From Pseudomonadota bacterium (GTDB lineage Bacteria > Desulfobacterota > Desulfobacteria > Desulfobacterales > RPRI01), in the NCBI GenBank assembly GCA_018901125.1, contig JAHIFE010000127.1, positions 1 to 44,842 on the forward strand: 44,842 nucleotides of DNA. The letters are read 5' to 3'. The notes under the pieces were generated by a model that worked only from the letters and a program-made list of their open reading frames with translations, did not search any database and was not told where the DNA came from. Position 1 is the first letter of the stretch; each line of letters starts with the position of its first letter. Below, piece by piece: positions 26,345 to 33,756 of this stretch. The translations under genes were made by a program, and so were the position numbers.

Positions 26345-27216
26345 TTGTCACCCCAAGAAACACCACGATCCCGGCCAGCGATACGCCGCAACGTATAAAT
26401 ATCGCTTTTATACAATTCATCCTTATGTTCAGGCCAATTCTCCCATTTATCCCACACAGCACTGATCAGCTTGCCCGTTATACCATTGCTGGCATCGGAA
26501 GCCAGAAATACGGCAAGTTCCGCGCCTCGATCAAAGCCGGTTCCCCCCGATTCTTTCTGCTGGACCGCCTTATCGAAAAATGCTTGCCCAACCTTATCCG
26601 GGCCAGCTGCAAGCACTTCGTCAAGCATTCGGGAATTTAAGGCGCCGGGAGCAATCGCGTTCACATCAATGCTGAAATCGCGGACTTCCTCTGCAAGCGT
26701 CTCAGAAAAACGTACGATTGCGGCTTTAGAGGCAGCATAGGCGCTAATATTCGGCATCGGATTTGTGGCTCCACCACCGGAAAGCTGAATGATCTTACCT
26801 TTCTTCTGTTCCTTCATGGTTGGCAATACTGCGCGGCACATCAATATCGAGCCGAACAGATTGATCTCGATTGCCCTGATCCACTGCGCCCAATCGACCT
26901 CTTCGATTGGACCCATCGCGCCGTAAACACCTGCATTATTGACCAGAATGTCGATTCGGCCGAAGCGCTGCATAGTGGCCTTGAGCAATTGCTCAACACT
27001 CTTTATATCTGATACATCTGCCGGTATCACCTCAATGACCTGCCCGGGCGCCAATTCGGCGGAAAGTTCTCTCTTTGCCCTTGTCAGAAGATCATTATTC
27101 CGTGCGCACATGACAAGCGAGGCGCCAGCATTCACATATTTATGCGAAATCGCTAGACCAAGCCCCTGATTAGCACCAGTTATGATCGCCACCTTTCCGT
27201 TAAGTAAAAACGACAT
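26341..27216 (-). CDS. Short-chain dehydrogenase/reductase
   Basis: Classical SDR of 291 residues. TGANQGLGLAISHKY is the cofactor motif, DILVNNAGVYG contains the NNAG motif, the catalytic Ser is near IQLSGGGATNP and the catalytic Tyr-Lys pair is in SAYAASKAA. The ATG at 27216 overlaps the preceding stop as TGATG; a GTG one codon earlier is less likely. The C-terminal 40 residues are longer than a minimal SDR. It probably makes or removes a keto group on a sugar in the heptose pathway (inference). Confidence 0.9.
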   Translation of the reverse strand: MSFLLNGKVAIITGANQGLGLAISHKYVNAGASLVMCARNNDLLTRAKRELSAELAPGQVIEVIPADVSDIKSVEQLLKATMQRFGRIDILVNNAGVYGAMGPIEEVDWAQWIRAIEINLFGSILMCRAVLPTMKEQKKGKIIQLSGGGATNPMPNISAYAASKAAIVRFSETLAEEVRDFSIDVNAIAPGALNSRMLDEVLAAGPDKVGQAFFDKAVQQKESGGTGFDRGAELAVFLASDASNGITGKLISAVWDKWENWPEHKDELYKSDIYTLRRIAGRDRGVSWGDK

Positions 27217-28523
27217 CACACCAATCCTTTAATCGAAGGGGTTCCAACAGCAACGTAACAAATCGTCGCGACTGTTCCCAAAGATGACAGGAAACGATTC
27301 GGGTCAAGCACCACCAAACCTGGAGCCGCTTTGACGACATGATCCTTAGGAATATTTTTATATTCAGGCCACTCCGTTCCTACCAGTAGAACCTGAGCCC
27401 CCTCCAGCGCCCCCAACGCCGCATCGAAACGTTGAACAAGACCATACCATTCTGGCGGCAGCTCTTTCACGACAGGGTCATGCACCCTCACCTTTGCACC
27501 TTGCCCAATCAGCCAATCACATAATTCAACTGCCAATGATCTACGCAGGGTATCAGTATCAGGTTTGTACGTAAGCCCCCATACAGCGATAGCCACACCA
27601 TCCAATCTTGGCAAAAGTCTTTTTAGCTTGCGGCGCACCCAAGACTTGTGAAGATCGTTGCTCGTCTTCACAGATTCCAGCAAAGGAATGGCGATCTGAT
27701 GCTCCTGACTGACCTCTTTCAGAAACTCGATGTCGCGCGCCAGCGTACCACCTGCAAAAGGACCTCCTGGTGACAGATAAGCCTTATGGCCAATCCGCTG
27801 CTCCGACTTTAGACCACGCTCCACCTCCTTCGCGTCAGCACCAATCGCTTCGCAAATAGTGGCTATTTCATTAGCAAAAACAACCGAGGTCGCCAAAAAC
27901 GCATTGATTGCGTGCTTGGTCATTTCCGCCGACTCAACCGACATCCACTCGATCCTGTCGGTTATCGGCGCCAGCAATTGCCCGATGCGCTTTCTATCAC
28001 TATCAATTCGCACCCCAACAACAACACGGTCAGGTTTTAGAAATACGTCCAAAGCCTTGCCCAGCCTCAGATTCTCTGGTGAGTAAGCAACGCTTAATGC
28101 CTTGTCAGGGCAGAGCTTGTCGGCAATCGCTTCCATCCTTCGAATAGAACCTACCGGCATCTGTGAAGACACAAGCACCGTTGAATTGATAGATAGAAAG
28201 GGCAGCACCTTCTCAACTTGAGCAACAACAAAATCGACATCCGCCACATCATCTTCATCGACTGGTGTATCATAGGCAATCCAGAGAAGTTCGATGTCGC
28301 TCGGGAGCTCATCAGGGTTTGCCACAAATTCCAACCGCTCGGAATCCACACCAGCCCTAATCATCTCCTCCAACCCTGGCTCGAAAATGGGGGGCTCGCC
28401 TACCCGAAGTCCACGGATTACATCCTCATCAAAATCGAGACCGACAACCTTATGCCCTACCGAAGCAAGACATCCAGCCGTGACAGAACCGAGGTGCCAG
28501 AGACCCTGAACACAAACTTTCAT
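27216..28523 (-). CDS. UDP-glucose/GDP-mannose dehydrogenase homologue lacking the catalytic cysteine
   Basis: 435 residues from the ATG at 28523, which overlaps the previous stop as TAATG and has GGAGG 7 bases upstream. All three family domains are visible: an N-terminal NAD domain with the unusual motif VQGLWHLGSVTA in place of G-x-G-Y-V-G, a middle domain with AEMTKHAINAFLATSVVFANE, and a C-terminal domain with AVWGLTYKPDTDTLRRS. The catalytic block reads SPGGPFAGGTLARD instead of the usual G-F-G-G-S-C-F-P-K-D, so residue 260 is Thr rather than Cys and the neighbouring Pro and Lys are Ala and Arg. A four-electron oxidation to a uronate is therefore unlikely. Confidence 0.9.
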   Translation of the reverse strand: MKVCVQGLWHLGSVTAGCLASVGHKVVGLDFDEDVIRGLRVGEPPIFEPGLEEMIRAGVDSERLEFVANPDELPSDIELLWIAYDTPVDEDDVADVDFVVAQVEKVLPFLSINSTVLVSSQMPVGSIRRMEAIADKLCPDKALSVAYSPENLRLGKALDVFLKPDRVVVGVRIDSDRKRIGQLLAPITDRIEWMSVESAEMTKHAINAFLATSVVFANEIATICEAIGADAKEVERGLKSEQRIGHKAYLSPGGPFAGGTLARDIEFLKEVSQEHQIAIPLLESVKTSNDLHKSWVRRKLKRLLPRLDGVAIAVWGLTYKPDTDTLRRSLAVELCDWLIGQGAKVRVHDPVVKELPPEWYGLVQRFDAALGALEGAQVLLVGTEWPEYKNIPKDHVVKAAPGLVVLDPNRFLSSLGTVATICYVAVGTPSIKGLV

Positions 28524-29476
28524 TACCGCGCCTCCAACACCCACTCGTTGCTTTTCAAAAACTCCACAGTTTTAACTACCCCCTCACTAATGGAAGCTTT
28601 CGGCACCCACCCCAAAGAACGAATCTTTTGGGTATCAAGAAAGATAAAGGGGTTATCACCAATCCAGCCACGATCCCCTCCTGTGTACTCCAGGCTGGGC
28701 TGTACCTCCAATGTCTGGCTAATCCAATTGATGGAGTCATTAACCTCGCAATATCCATCCACTCCCAAGTTGAAAATATTAACCTTGTCGTTCGCCTTCT
28801 CAACGGCAAGCTGAATTCCATCAAGGCAATCCTGAATATAAAGATAAGATTTACGCTGCTTCCCATTGCCCAGAACCCGCAGTTTTGCGGGATCAGTTTT
28901 CAATTGCTTGTAGAAATCGAAGACATGACCATGGGTATAGCGTTCACCTAAGATGGAGACAAAGCGAAAAATCCAGGACTGCAAATCAAACCCTTCGCAA
29001 TACGCAGCAATCAACCCTTCACACGCGACTTTCGAAGCACCATAAAGAGATGTCTGTACAGGAAACGGCGCATCCTCCGGAGTGGGAATAACCGCAGCCT
29101 CACCGTAGACAGATCCGGTAGAAGAAAACACGATCTGCTTAATGTTATTCGCCCGCATAGCCTCCAGCACGTTGTAAGTGGCGAGGGTGTTCTGCTCCAA
29201 ATCTCTCCGTGGATGTTCCGTGCCGAGGCGAACATCCGCATTGGCGGAAAAATGGAAAACCATGTCGCCCCCGAAAAACGCCTGGGTCAAGAACGGAAGA
29301 TCAAGCAGATCCCCTTCTATTAAGCGGAATAAAGGGTTCTTCAAGGCTCCTTCGAGAAACTGATGTTGGCCCGTGGAAAAGTTGTCAATCCCGGCGACAC
29401 GGCACCCTTGGGCAATAAGCCTGTCTACCAGACTACTGCCAATAAACCCGGCACAGCCGGTTACTATACAGACCAT
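28523..29476 (-). CDS. NAD-dependent epimerase (GalE/WcaG-like extended SDR)
   Basis: 317 residues. The cofactor motif is VTGCAGFIGSSLVDRL, followed by GIDNFSTG. HFSANADVRLG is the strand 4 region, STGSVYGEAAVIPTPED is the substrate loop with Ser, and the catalytic Tyr-Lys pair is in TSLYGASKVACEG. SILGERYTHGHVFDF fits nucleotide-sugar epimerases. It is the first enzyme of the heptose block, translationally coupled to the dehydrogenase homologue. It may epimerise a GDP-heptose or UDP-hexose; sequence alone does not settle it. Confidence 0.9.
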   Translation of the reverse strand: MVCIVTGCAGFIGSSLVDRLIAQGCRVAGIDNFSTGQHQFLEGALKNPLFRLIEGDLLDLPFLTQAFFGGDMVFHFSANADVRLGTEHPRRDLEQNTLATYNVLEAMRANNIKQIVFSSTGSVYGEAAVIPTPEDAPFPVQTSLYGASKVACEGLIAAYCEGFDLQSWIFRFVSILGERYTHGHVFDFYKQLKTDPAKLRVLGNGKQRKSYLYIQDCLDGIQLAVEKANDKVNIFNLGVDGYCEVNDSINWISQTLEVQPSLEYTGGDRGWIGDNPFIFLDTQKIRSLGWVPKASISEGVVKTVEFLKSNEWVLEAR

Positions 29477-29480
29477 TATT

Positions 29481-30323
29481 TCACCTCTTTAAACACTTCT
29501 CCAAGAACCATCCGGGAGCAGATTTGATTAGTCTTGAACATAAATATGCATAAGTGAACAACGTGACATACCACCACTTAAATCCAACTTTCTTAAACAA
29601 CCTTATTCCGTAAAATGTTCTAAATAAAGCCAATTTGGCTGTTTGATTAATCCCTCTCGTTATGCTGATATTTGCGTTATGTGCCTTTCTGTACCTGACA
29701 TAAGGCTCCGGTAACATATAAAAGCAAACGCCGCCCACATACCAGCGATATAGCCAGTCAAAATCTGCAGCATACTCGCATTGCCACCGCCACATCCCAT
29801 GAGCCGCAAGGACTTCCTTCCTGAACATTAAGCACGGATTTCTAACAGGTGGCGCGGCATTGAGCACATTCTTTTCGACGGTAGTCTCAACAAGATTGTT
29901 AAAATCATCATTAAACTCATAGCAATTACAGCCAACAGCCCCTACAGCTGGGTTGGTCAGCAAATAGTTCGCCTGTGCTTCAATACGCCCAGGCATCGAT
30001 ATATCATCAGGGTCATTGATCGCGATATAGTTTCCGTTACAATTCAGGAATCCGATGTTATACGTTATCGCGGGATACTTGACATAGGAATCGCAATAGA
30101 TTTTCTTTATTCTTGAATCTCGCTCAGCATAGGAATCTATCAGCAATCTTGAGCCATCAGAAGAAAAGGCATCCACAACCACTATCTCGATATGGCGGTA
30201 TGTTTGTGCTAAGAGTGCATCGAGACAACTTTCCAGATATTGTTCGTTATTATAGTTGTTGACGACGATAGAGACTAATGGATGGTCTAAATCATGAGTC
30301 AGTTGAGATTCAGAAACACTCAT
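29481..30323 (-). CDS. Glycosyltransferase family 2
   Basis: 280-residue GT-A enzyme. VSIVVNNYNNEQYLESCLDAL opens the nucleotide-binding half, VVVDAFSSDGS follows, and AINDPDDISMPGR contains the DxD metal site (about residue 100). The acceptor half has NPCLMFRKEVL and the base-containing AADFDWLYRW. A weakly hydrophobic C-terminus (FTYAYLCSRLI) may associate with the membrane. It overlaps the unrecognised upstream gene by 14 bases. Confidence 0.92.
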   Translation of the reverse strand: MSVSESQLTHDLDHPLVSIVVNNYNNEQYLESCLDALLAQTYRHIEIVVVDAFSSDGSRLLIDSYAERDSRIKKIYCDSYVKYPAITYNIGFLNCNGNYIAINDPDDISMPGRIEAQANYLLTNPAVGAVGCNCYEFNDDFNNLVETTVEKNVLNAAPPVRNPCLMFRKEVLAAHGMWRWQCEYAADFDWLYRWYVGGVCFYMLPEPYVRYRKAHNANISITRGINQTAKLALFRTFYGIRLFKKVGFKWWYVTLFTYAYLCSRLIKSAPGWFLEKCLKR

Positions 30324-31455
30324 CGAAAATCCTCAAGGTTATGATAGAGTCGCCAAGACTGTGGACAACCAGGCTTTTATTGGTATAAAAATATTCGCCA
30401 GAGCCGTGCTCTAAAATAGTCTCAAGTGACTGACATGTAACGAGCACTTTCCCGTTCTCAACCAGGATATGGACAACCGGCGCTCTGCTAATTCTCCCTC
30501 TATGACTGAAATATGTGCAGTCATACATTTCATCATTTCGTAAACGCACACGGAAACTTATCTGAGGCGTTTTCTTTGCATCGTGGGTTTGTTCAAGTCG
30601 AGGTTGGAATGGATAAAGGCCCCTTTTGATAAGGCTTTCCCCGTAAGGTCCGTTATCGTCATCGAAATTGGCATACAACTCCGCTGCCAGAATCCCAAAT
30701 TTCCAAGAGCGCTGAAAGCAGTCCATATCTAGCCAACTTTTTTCGATATTAAAGGGACTATCCGGTGGATACAAACAAAAACATATGCCACAATTACTAA
30801 CGAGGCTGTTTATTACTTTTGCCACTCTTCTATTCCCTGGATAAGGGTACAATCGGGACAACAGTGCGGTAGCAGTTTTGCTATAAAATTTAAAACGCGT
30901 GTTGCATGATGTCATTATTGATTTTAGATAATCAACTGAGGATATGCTCACAAGGGAAAAGGGGTAGTATCCCGGTGATATCTTGCCAATCAGAGCATTT
31001 TGAGCTTTTGAATAATCAAACACATGCAGGGTCACTCCCCTTTCTGGATTCAAGGGCAAGAGATTTTCTGTCCCCAGGGCCGATGCCTTGAACCATGAAT
31101 AACACAGATAGTCCAGGCCCTGTTTGTCAAAATCAATTAGCACAGACTCAAGGTGGTCTCTTGTTGACACAAGCTTGTGGTCCTCAAAATATATGAAAAT
31201 AGAGCGACTTTTTATATTGCCCAGCATATTCAGCGTGGCATCTACCCAGTCGTCTTCCCGCAGATCCTGATAGGTCGACAACGACTCACTAGTATCAAAA
31301 AATTCCTTTACAACCTCAAGACACTTATCGCTGTAAGCGCCGCGAAACTTTATGTGGCATTCGTTAAATAGTCCGCACAAATCACCCAAAGTAACTTTGA
31401 AGAGATTGAACTTCTCTTCGTTCTCTATTCTTATGTTAATTAATAGTGCAGGCAT
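30310..31455 (-). CDS. Hypothetical protein (381 residues), possibly glycosyltransferase-like
   Basis: I do not recognise this protein. It has no signal peptide and no membrane helix. Its N-terminal part (LLINIRIENEEKFNLFKVTL, then RSIFIYFEDHKLVS) alternates beta and alpha segments, as in a nucleotide-sugar-binding GT-A fold. The C-terminal 80 residues (ISFRVRLRNDEMYDCTYFSHR and on) look like a beta-sandwich add-on. It is coupled to the GT2 downstream by a 14-base overlap, so it should act in the same glycan step. A glycosyltransferase-like or carbohydrate-recognition role is plausible but unproven. Confidence 0.7.
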   Translation of the reverse strand: MPALLINIRIENEEKFNLFKVTLGDLCGLFNECHIKFRGAYSDKCLEVVKEFFDTSESLSTYQDLREDDWVDATLNMLGNIKSRSIFIYFEDHKLVSTRDHLESVLIDFDKQGLDYLCYSWFKASALGTENLLPLNPERGVTLHVFDYSKAQNALIGKISPGYYPFSLVSISSVDYLKSIMTSCNTRFKFYSKTATALLSRLYPYPGNRRVAKVINSLVSNCGICFCLYPPDSPFNIEKSWLDMDCFQRSWKFGILAAELYANFDDDNGPYGESLIKRGLYPFQPRLEQTHDAKKTPQISFRVRLRNDEMYDCTYFSHRGRISRAPVVHILVENGKVLVTCQSLETILEHGSGEYFYTNKSLVVHSLGDSIITLRIFDECF

Positions 31456-31461
31456 ACAACG

Positions 31462-31545
31462 TTAGGATTCCAAGGGAGTCAATGGTGAGTATTCTCCGTA
31501 ATAAATCCCAGAATTATCAAAGACGGCTAACATTGGCGCTGGCAT
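31462..31545 (-). CDS. Very small ORF (27 residues) upstream of the 381-residue gene
   Basis: ATG at 31545, preceded by AAGG about 7 bases upstream, stop at 31462, ending 6 bases before the next gene's start. The peptide starts MPAPMLAVFDNSG. It may be a leader peptide that couples translation, the 5' remnant of a decayed gene, or chance. Apart from this ORF and a similar 25-codon frame just before it, I see nothing in 31456-31618. Confidence 0.2.
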   Translation of the reverse strand: MPAPMLAVFDNSGIYYGEYSPLTPLES

Positions 31546-31618
31546 TATTTTTCCTTGAGGAACCTTCAAACAAGTTGTTAATTACAGTTTCCATATAGCC
31601 CCTGTATTAAAAAGAAGT

Positions 31619-32554
31619 TTAAGCAAGGATAAAGCGATTTACTGCCTCTTCGAGTTTTGTTATTACAGAATAAAATTTCTGTACGGCATAATAGCGAATC
31701 AAATCCGAGTAGATTCCATGCGGATTTAACAAGTTTAGATGATCGCCAAACACAACTAATTGCGATTGGCCATTATCAAACGCCGATAACCAGCGATGAG
31801 TAGGGGACAGTACAAAAACATTCTTTCCAATTGAGCGAAGTGCGTCCACGAATTCTGGTAGACTAAACCCACCTATAGGCACACTGTGAGTGTGAAAATT
31901 CGTAATAAAGTACCCATTCTTCGCCGTAGAGATAAAATTAGCAAAATAAATTTCCTGTAGCTCCCTATCCATTTCCGAATACGCACCGTTTGAAATAACT
32001 AAATCAATTTGATCTTTTACGTAATTTATGTCGCTCACTATTTCTACATTTTGATCATAACCAAAAAAATTAAGATACCGTCGAATTAGACCTATTGACG
32101 TTGGAAGATCAAGTATCAAATAGGATTTAGGCGGTGCCCCAATCACAACCCCAAAATCATAAATTATTTTACACTCGCCGCCATATCCGCCACCAATGTC
32201 TACTATATTTCCACCTAAGGCATTCAAGCCAAATAGGTTTAAAAGGTTAATAGTATTGTTACAATATCTGGCTGTGGTGGGACTAATGTTAAAAATCTTC
32301 CCGTTTACATGCCCTTTCAATATACGGGGTGGTACAAAAATCTCCGACCTTTCAATTAGATCTAACGCATCAATAAAAAAAGAGTCTCTCTTGAGTCTTA
32401 ATAATAAGTGCGCACCCCCAGCAATGCTTGTGCCCTCAATAACCCTTTGAAAGATTGGCAAGGTTCTAAAGTTCCTAAATATGGTATCAGGCGCTTCGGC
32501 GAGGTATTTGGTAATTTCCACCCATTCATAAATTTGTGATGTAGCAGATTTCAT
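31619..32554 (-). CDS. Putative sugar O-methyltransferase
   Basis: 311 residues. A methyltransferase-like core has NIVDIGGGYGGECKII as motif I (about residue 115), YLILDLPTSIGL as the strand-2 region and DLVISNGAYSEMD as motif IV, with the acidic Glu of the family. The N-terminal third (STARYCNN-type segment SPTTARYCNNTINLL) resembles the putative sugar O-methyltransferase family found in O-antigen loci. It would cap or decorate a sugar hydroxyl. It is separated by 67 bases from the C-methyltransferase upstream. Confidence 0.82.
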   Translation of the reverse strand: MKSATSQIYEWVEITKYLAEAPDTIFRNFRTLPIFQRVIEGTSIAGGAHLLLRLKRDSFFIDALDLIERSEIFVPPRILKGHVNGKIFNISPTTARYCNNTINLLNLFGLNALGGNIVDIGGGYGGECKIIYDFGVVIGAPPKSYLILDLPTSIGLIRRYLNFFGYDQNVEIVSDINYVKDQIDLVISNGAYSEMDRELQEIYFANFISTAKNGYFITNFHTHSVPIGGFSLPEFVDALRSIGKNVFVLSPTHRWLSAFDNGQSQLVVFGDHLNLLNPHGIYSDLIRYYAVQKFYSVITKLEEAVNRFILA

Positions 32555-32621
32555 ATTTCATATCCATTCCGGAAAAATGTGTTTAATACGCTCCGCCATT
32601 TCCTTGTGGGTCAGCGCCCAA

Positions 32622-33755
32622 CTACTCCCAAAACACCACATTGGGATTGATTTTATCGACAATGTCTTCCTTGACTTCCTCGTTGTAAACCCCTGCCCTG
32701 AGAATGACGGCTGCTTTTTTTACATCTTTCAGAATCTTCGGTGATTGCACCATGAGGGATGTACCGTAAAGACGCTTCCCCTGTTTATTTATATCATTAT
32801 CCAGGATACATTCAATTTTACTTTCATCCAGTCCAAAACAGATCAGGTATTGGGAAAAGACATGTCCGCCAAACAAATAGACAGGACTATCGTGGCAATC
32901 CATATGCCTGTTAATTTCATCGATTTCATCAAGATGATTACTGATAAACTGTTCATAAATACCTCGATTAGCAGCATATGCCATTGGGGTATATCTTAGA
33001 TATTTGTTCCCAGTTTTTCTGGTAGCATAAAAAATTGAATGATTATCGTGATAGTATTGCTTTTCTATGATGCTAAATCCATTTTTTGCCAATAGATAAT
33101 CAACAAACATTTCTGTGAGAAAAACTGTATGTTCAAAATTAATACAGTTTGTATAGCCCATTTCAAGCATCACTTGCATTCTTGGAACAGAAAAAATATG
33201 CAATCCGCCTTCATCAAGAAACCCGCTTATATTCGAAATGAATTCATCTGGTTCATAAACATGTTCGAATACATGCGAATGGACTACTGCATCGATATTA
33301 CCATCAAACCGAAACTTGTCATCAAAAAAACCCTTGATGACTTTTATGTCAATATCCTCATGCAAATTCGGATTCGGCTCCAGCATGGTCCAGTTCACAT
33401 CATCAACTGATGACATATACTCTTTTGCTAATAAGCCATGAGCGCCACCAATCTCCAATATATTTCCGCACTGATATCCAGCAATAAATTTTGCGAACTC
33501 TTTATGGTGCTCTTGCCAAAGACTACCTACAGAACCTGCATGCTGTTCTTGATATAGTATATCCAGTGGCAACAAGGGGTTTAGTTGTATTGACCCGGTA
33601 CTCTTGCTGATCCACCAATTCATGTCAGTCTTGAGATCTTCTTCAGGCGGCTGATCCACACATCCCATGAAAACAGGAAAGTCCTTAAACGAATAGAGCA
33701 ATTCAAGATCTTCATTCCCTGAAATTACACAATGGTTACGTTCAATCAACTCCAT
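32622..33755 (-). CDS. Class I methyltransferase with C-terminal domain (NDP-sugar C-methyltransferase-like)
   Basis: 377 residues in three parts. The N-terminal segment (1-75) contains a FPVFMGCVDQPP stretch. The methyltransferase core has GNILEIGGAHGLLAKEY as motif I (about residue 97) and VVHSHVFEHVYEPDEF as motif IV. A C-terminal Rossmann-like domain (about 280-377) has VYLFGGHVFSQYLICFG. This three-part layout is that of C-methyltransferases acting on keto-sugars, although the usual N-terminal four-Cys zinc site is not obvious. It starts one base after the stop of the kinase/nucleotidyltransferase gene, so it belongs to the KbaZ block. A branched-chain sugar is a possible product (inference). 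Confidence 0.85.
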   Translation of the reverse strand: MELIERNHCVISGNEDLELLYSFKDFPVFMGCVDQPPEEDLKTDMNWWISKSTGSIQLNPLLPLDILYQEQHAGSVGSLWQEHHKEFAKFIAGYQCGNILEIGGAHGLLAKEYMSSVDDVNWTMLEPNPNLHEDIDIKVIKGFFDDKFRFDGNIDAVVHSHVFEHVYEPDEFISNISGFLDEGGLHIFSVPRMQVMLEMGYTNCINFEHTVFLTEMFVDYLLAKNGFSIIEKQYYHDNHSIFYATRKTGNKYLRYTPMAYAANRGIYEQFISNHLDEIDEINRHMDCHDSPVYLFGGHVFSQYLICFGLDESKIECILDNDINKQGKRLYGTSLMVQSPKILKDVKKAAVILRAGVYNEEVKEDIVDKINPNVVFWE

Positions 33756-33756
33756 T

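Noticed and set aside
28218-28814. Open frame of 198 codons on the plus strand
   Set aside because: Antisense across the dehydrogenase and epimerase genes, both with clear motifs; shadow of their codon pattern.
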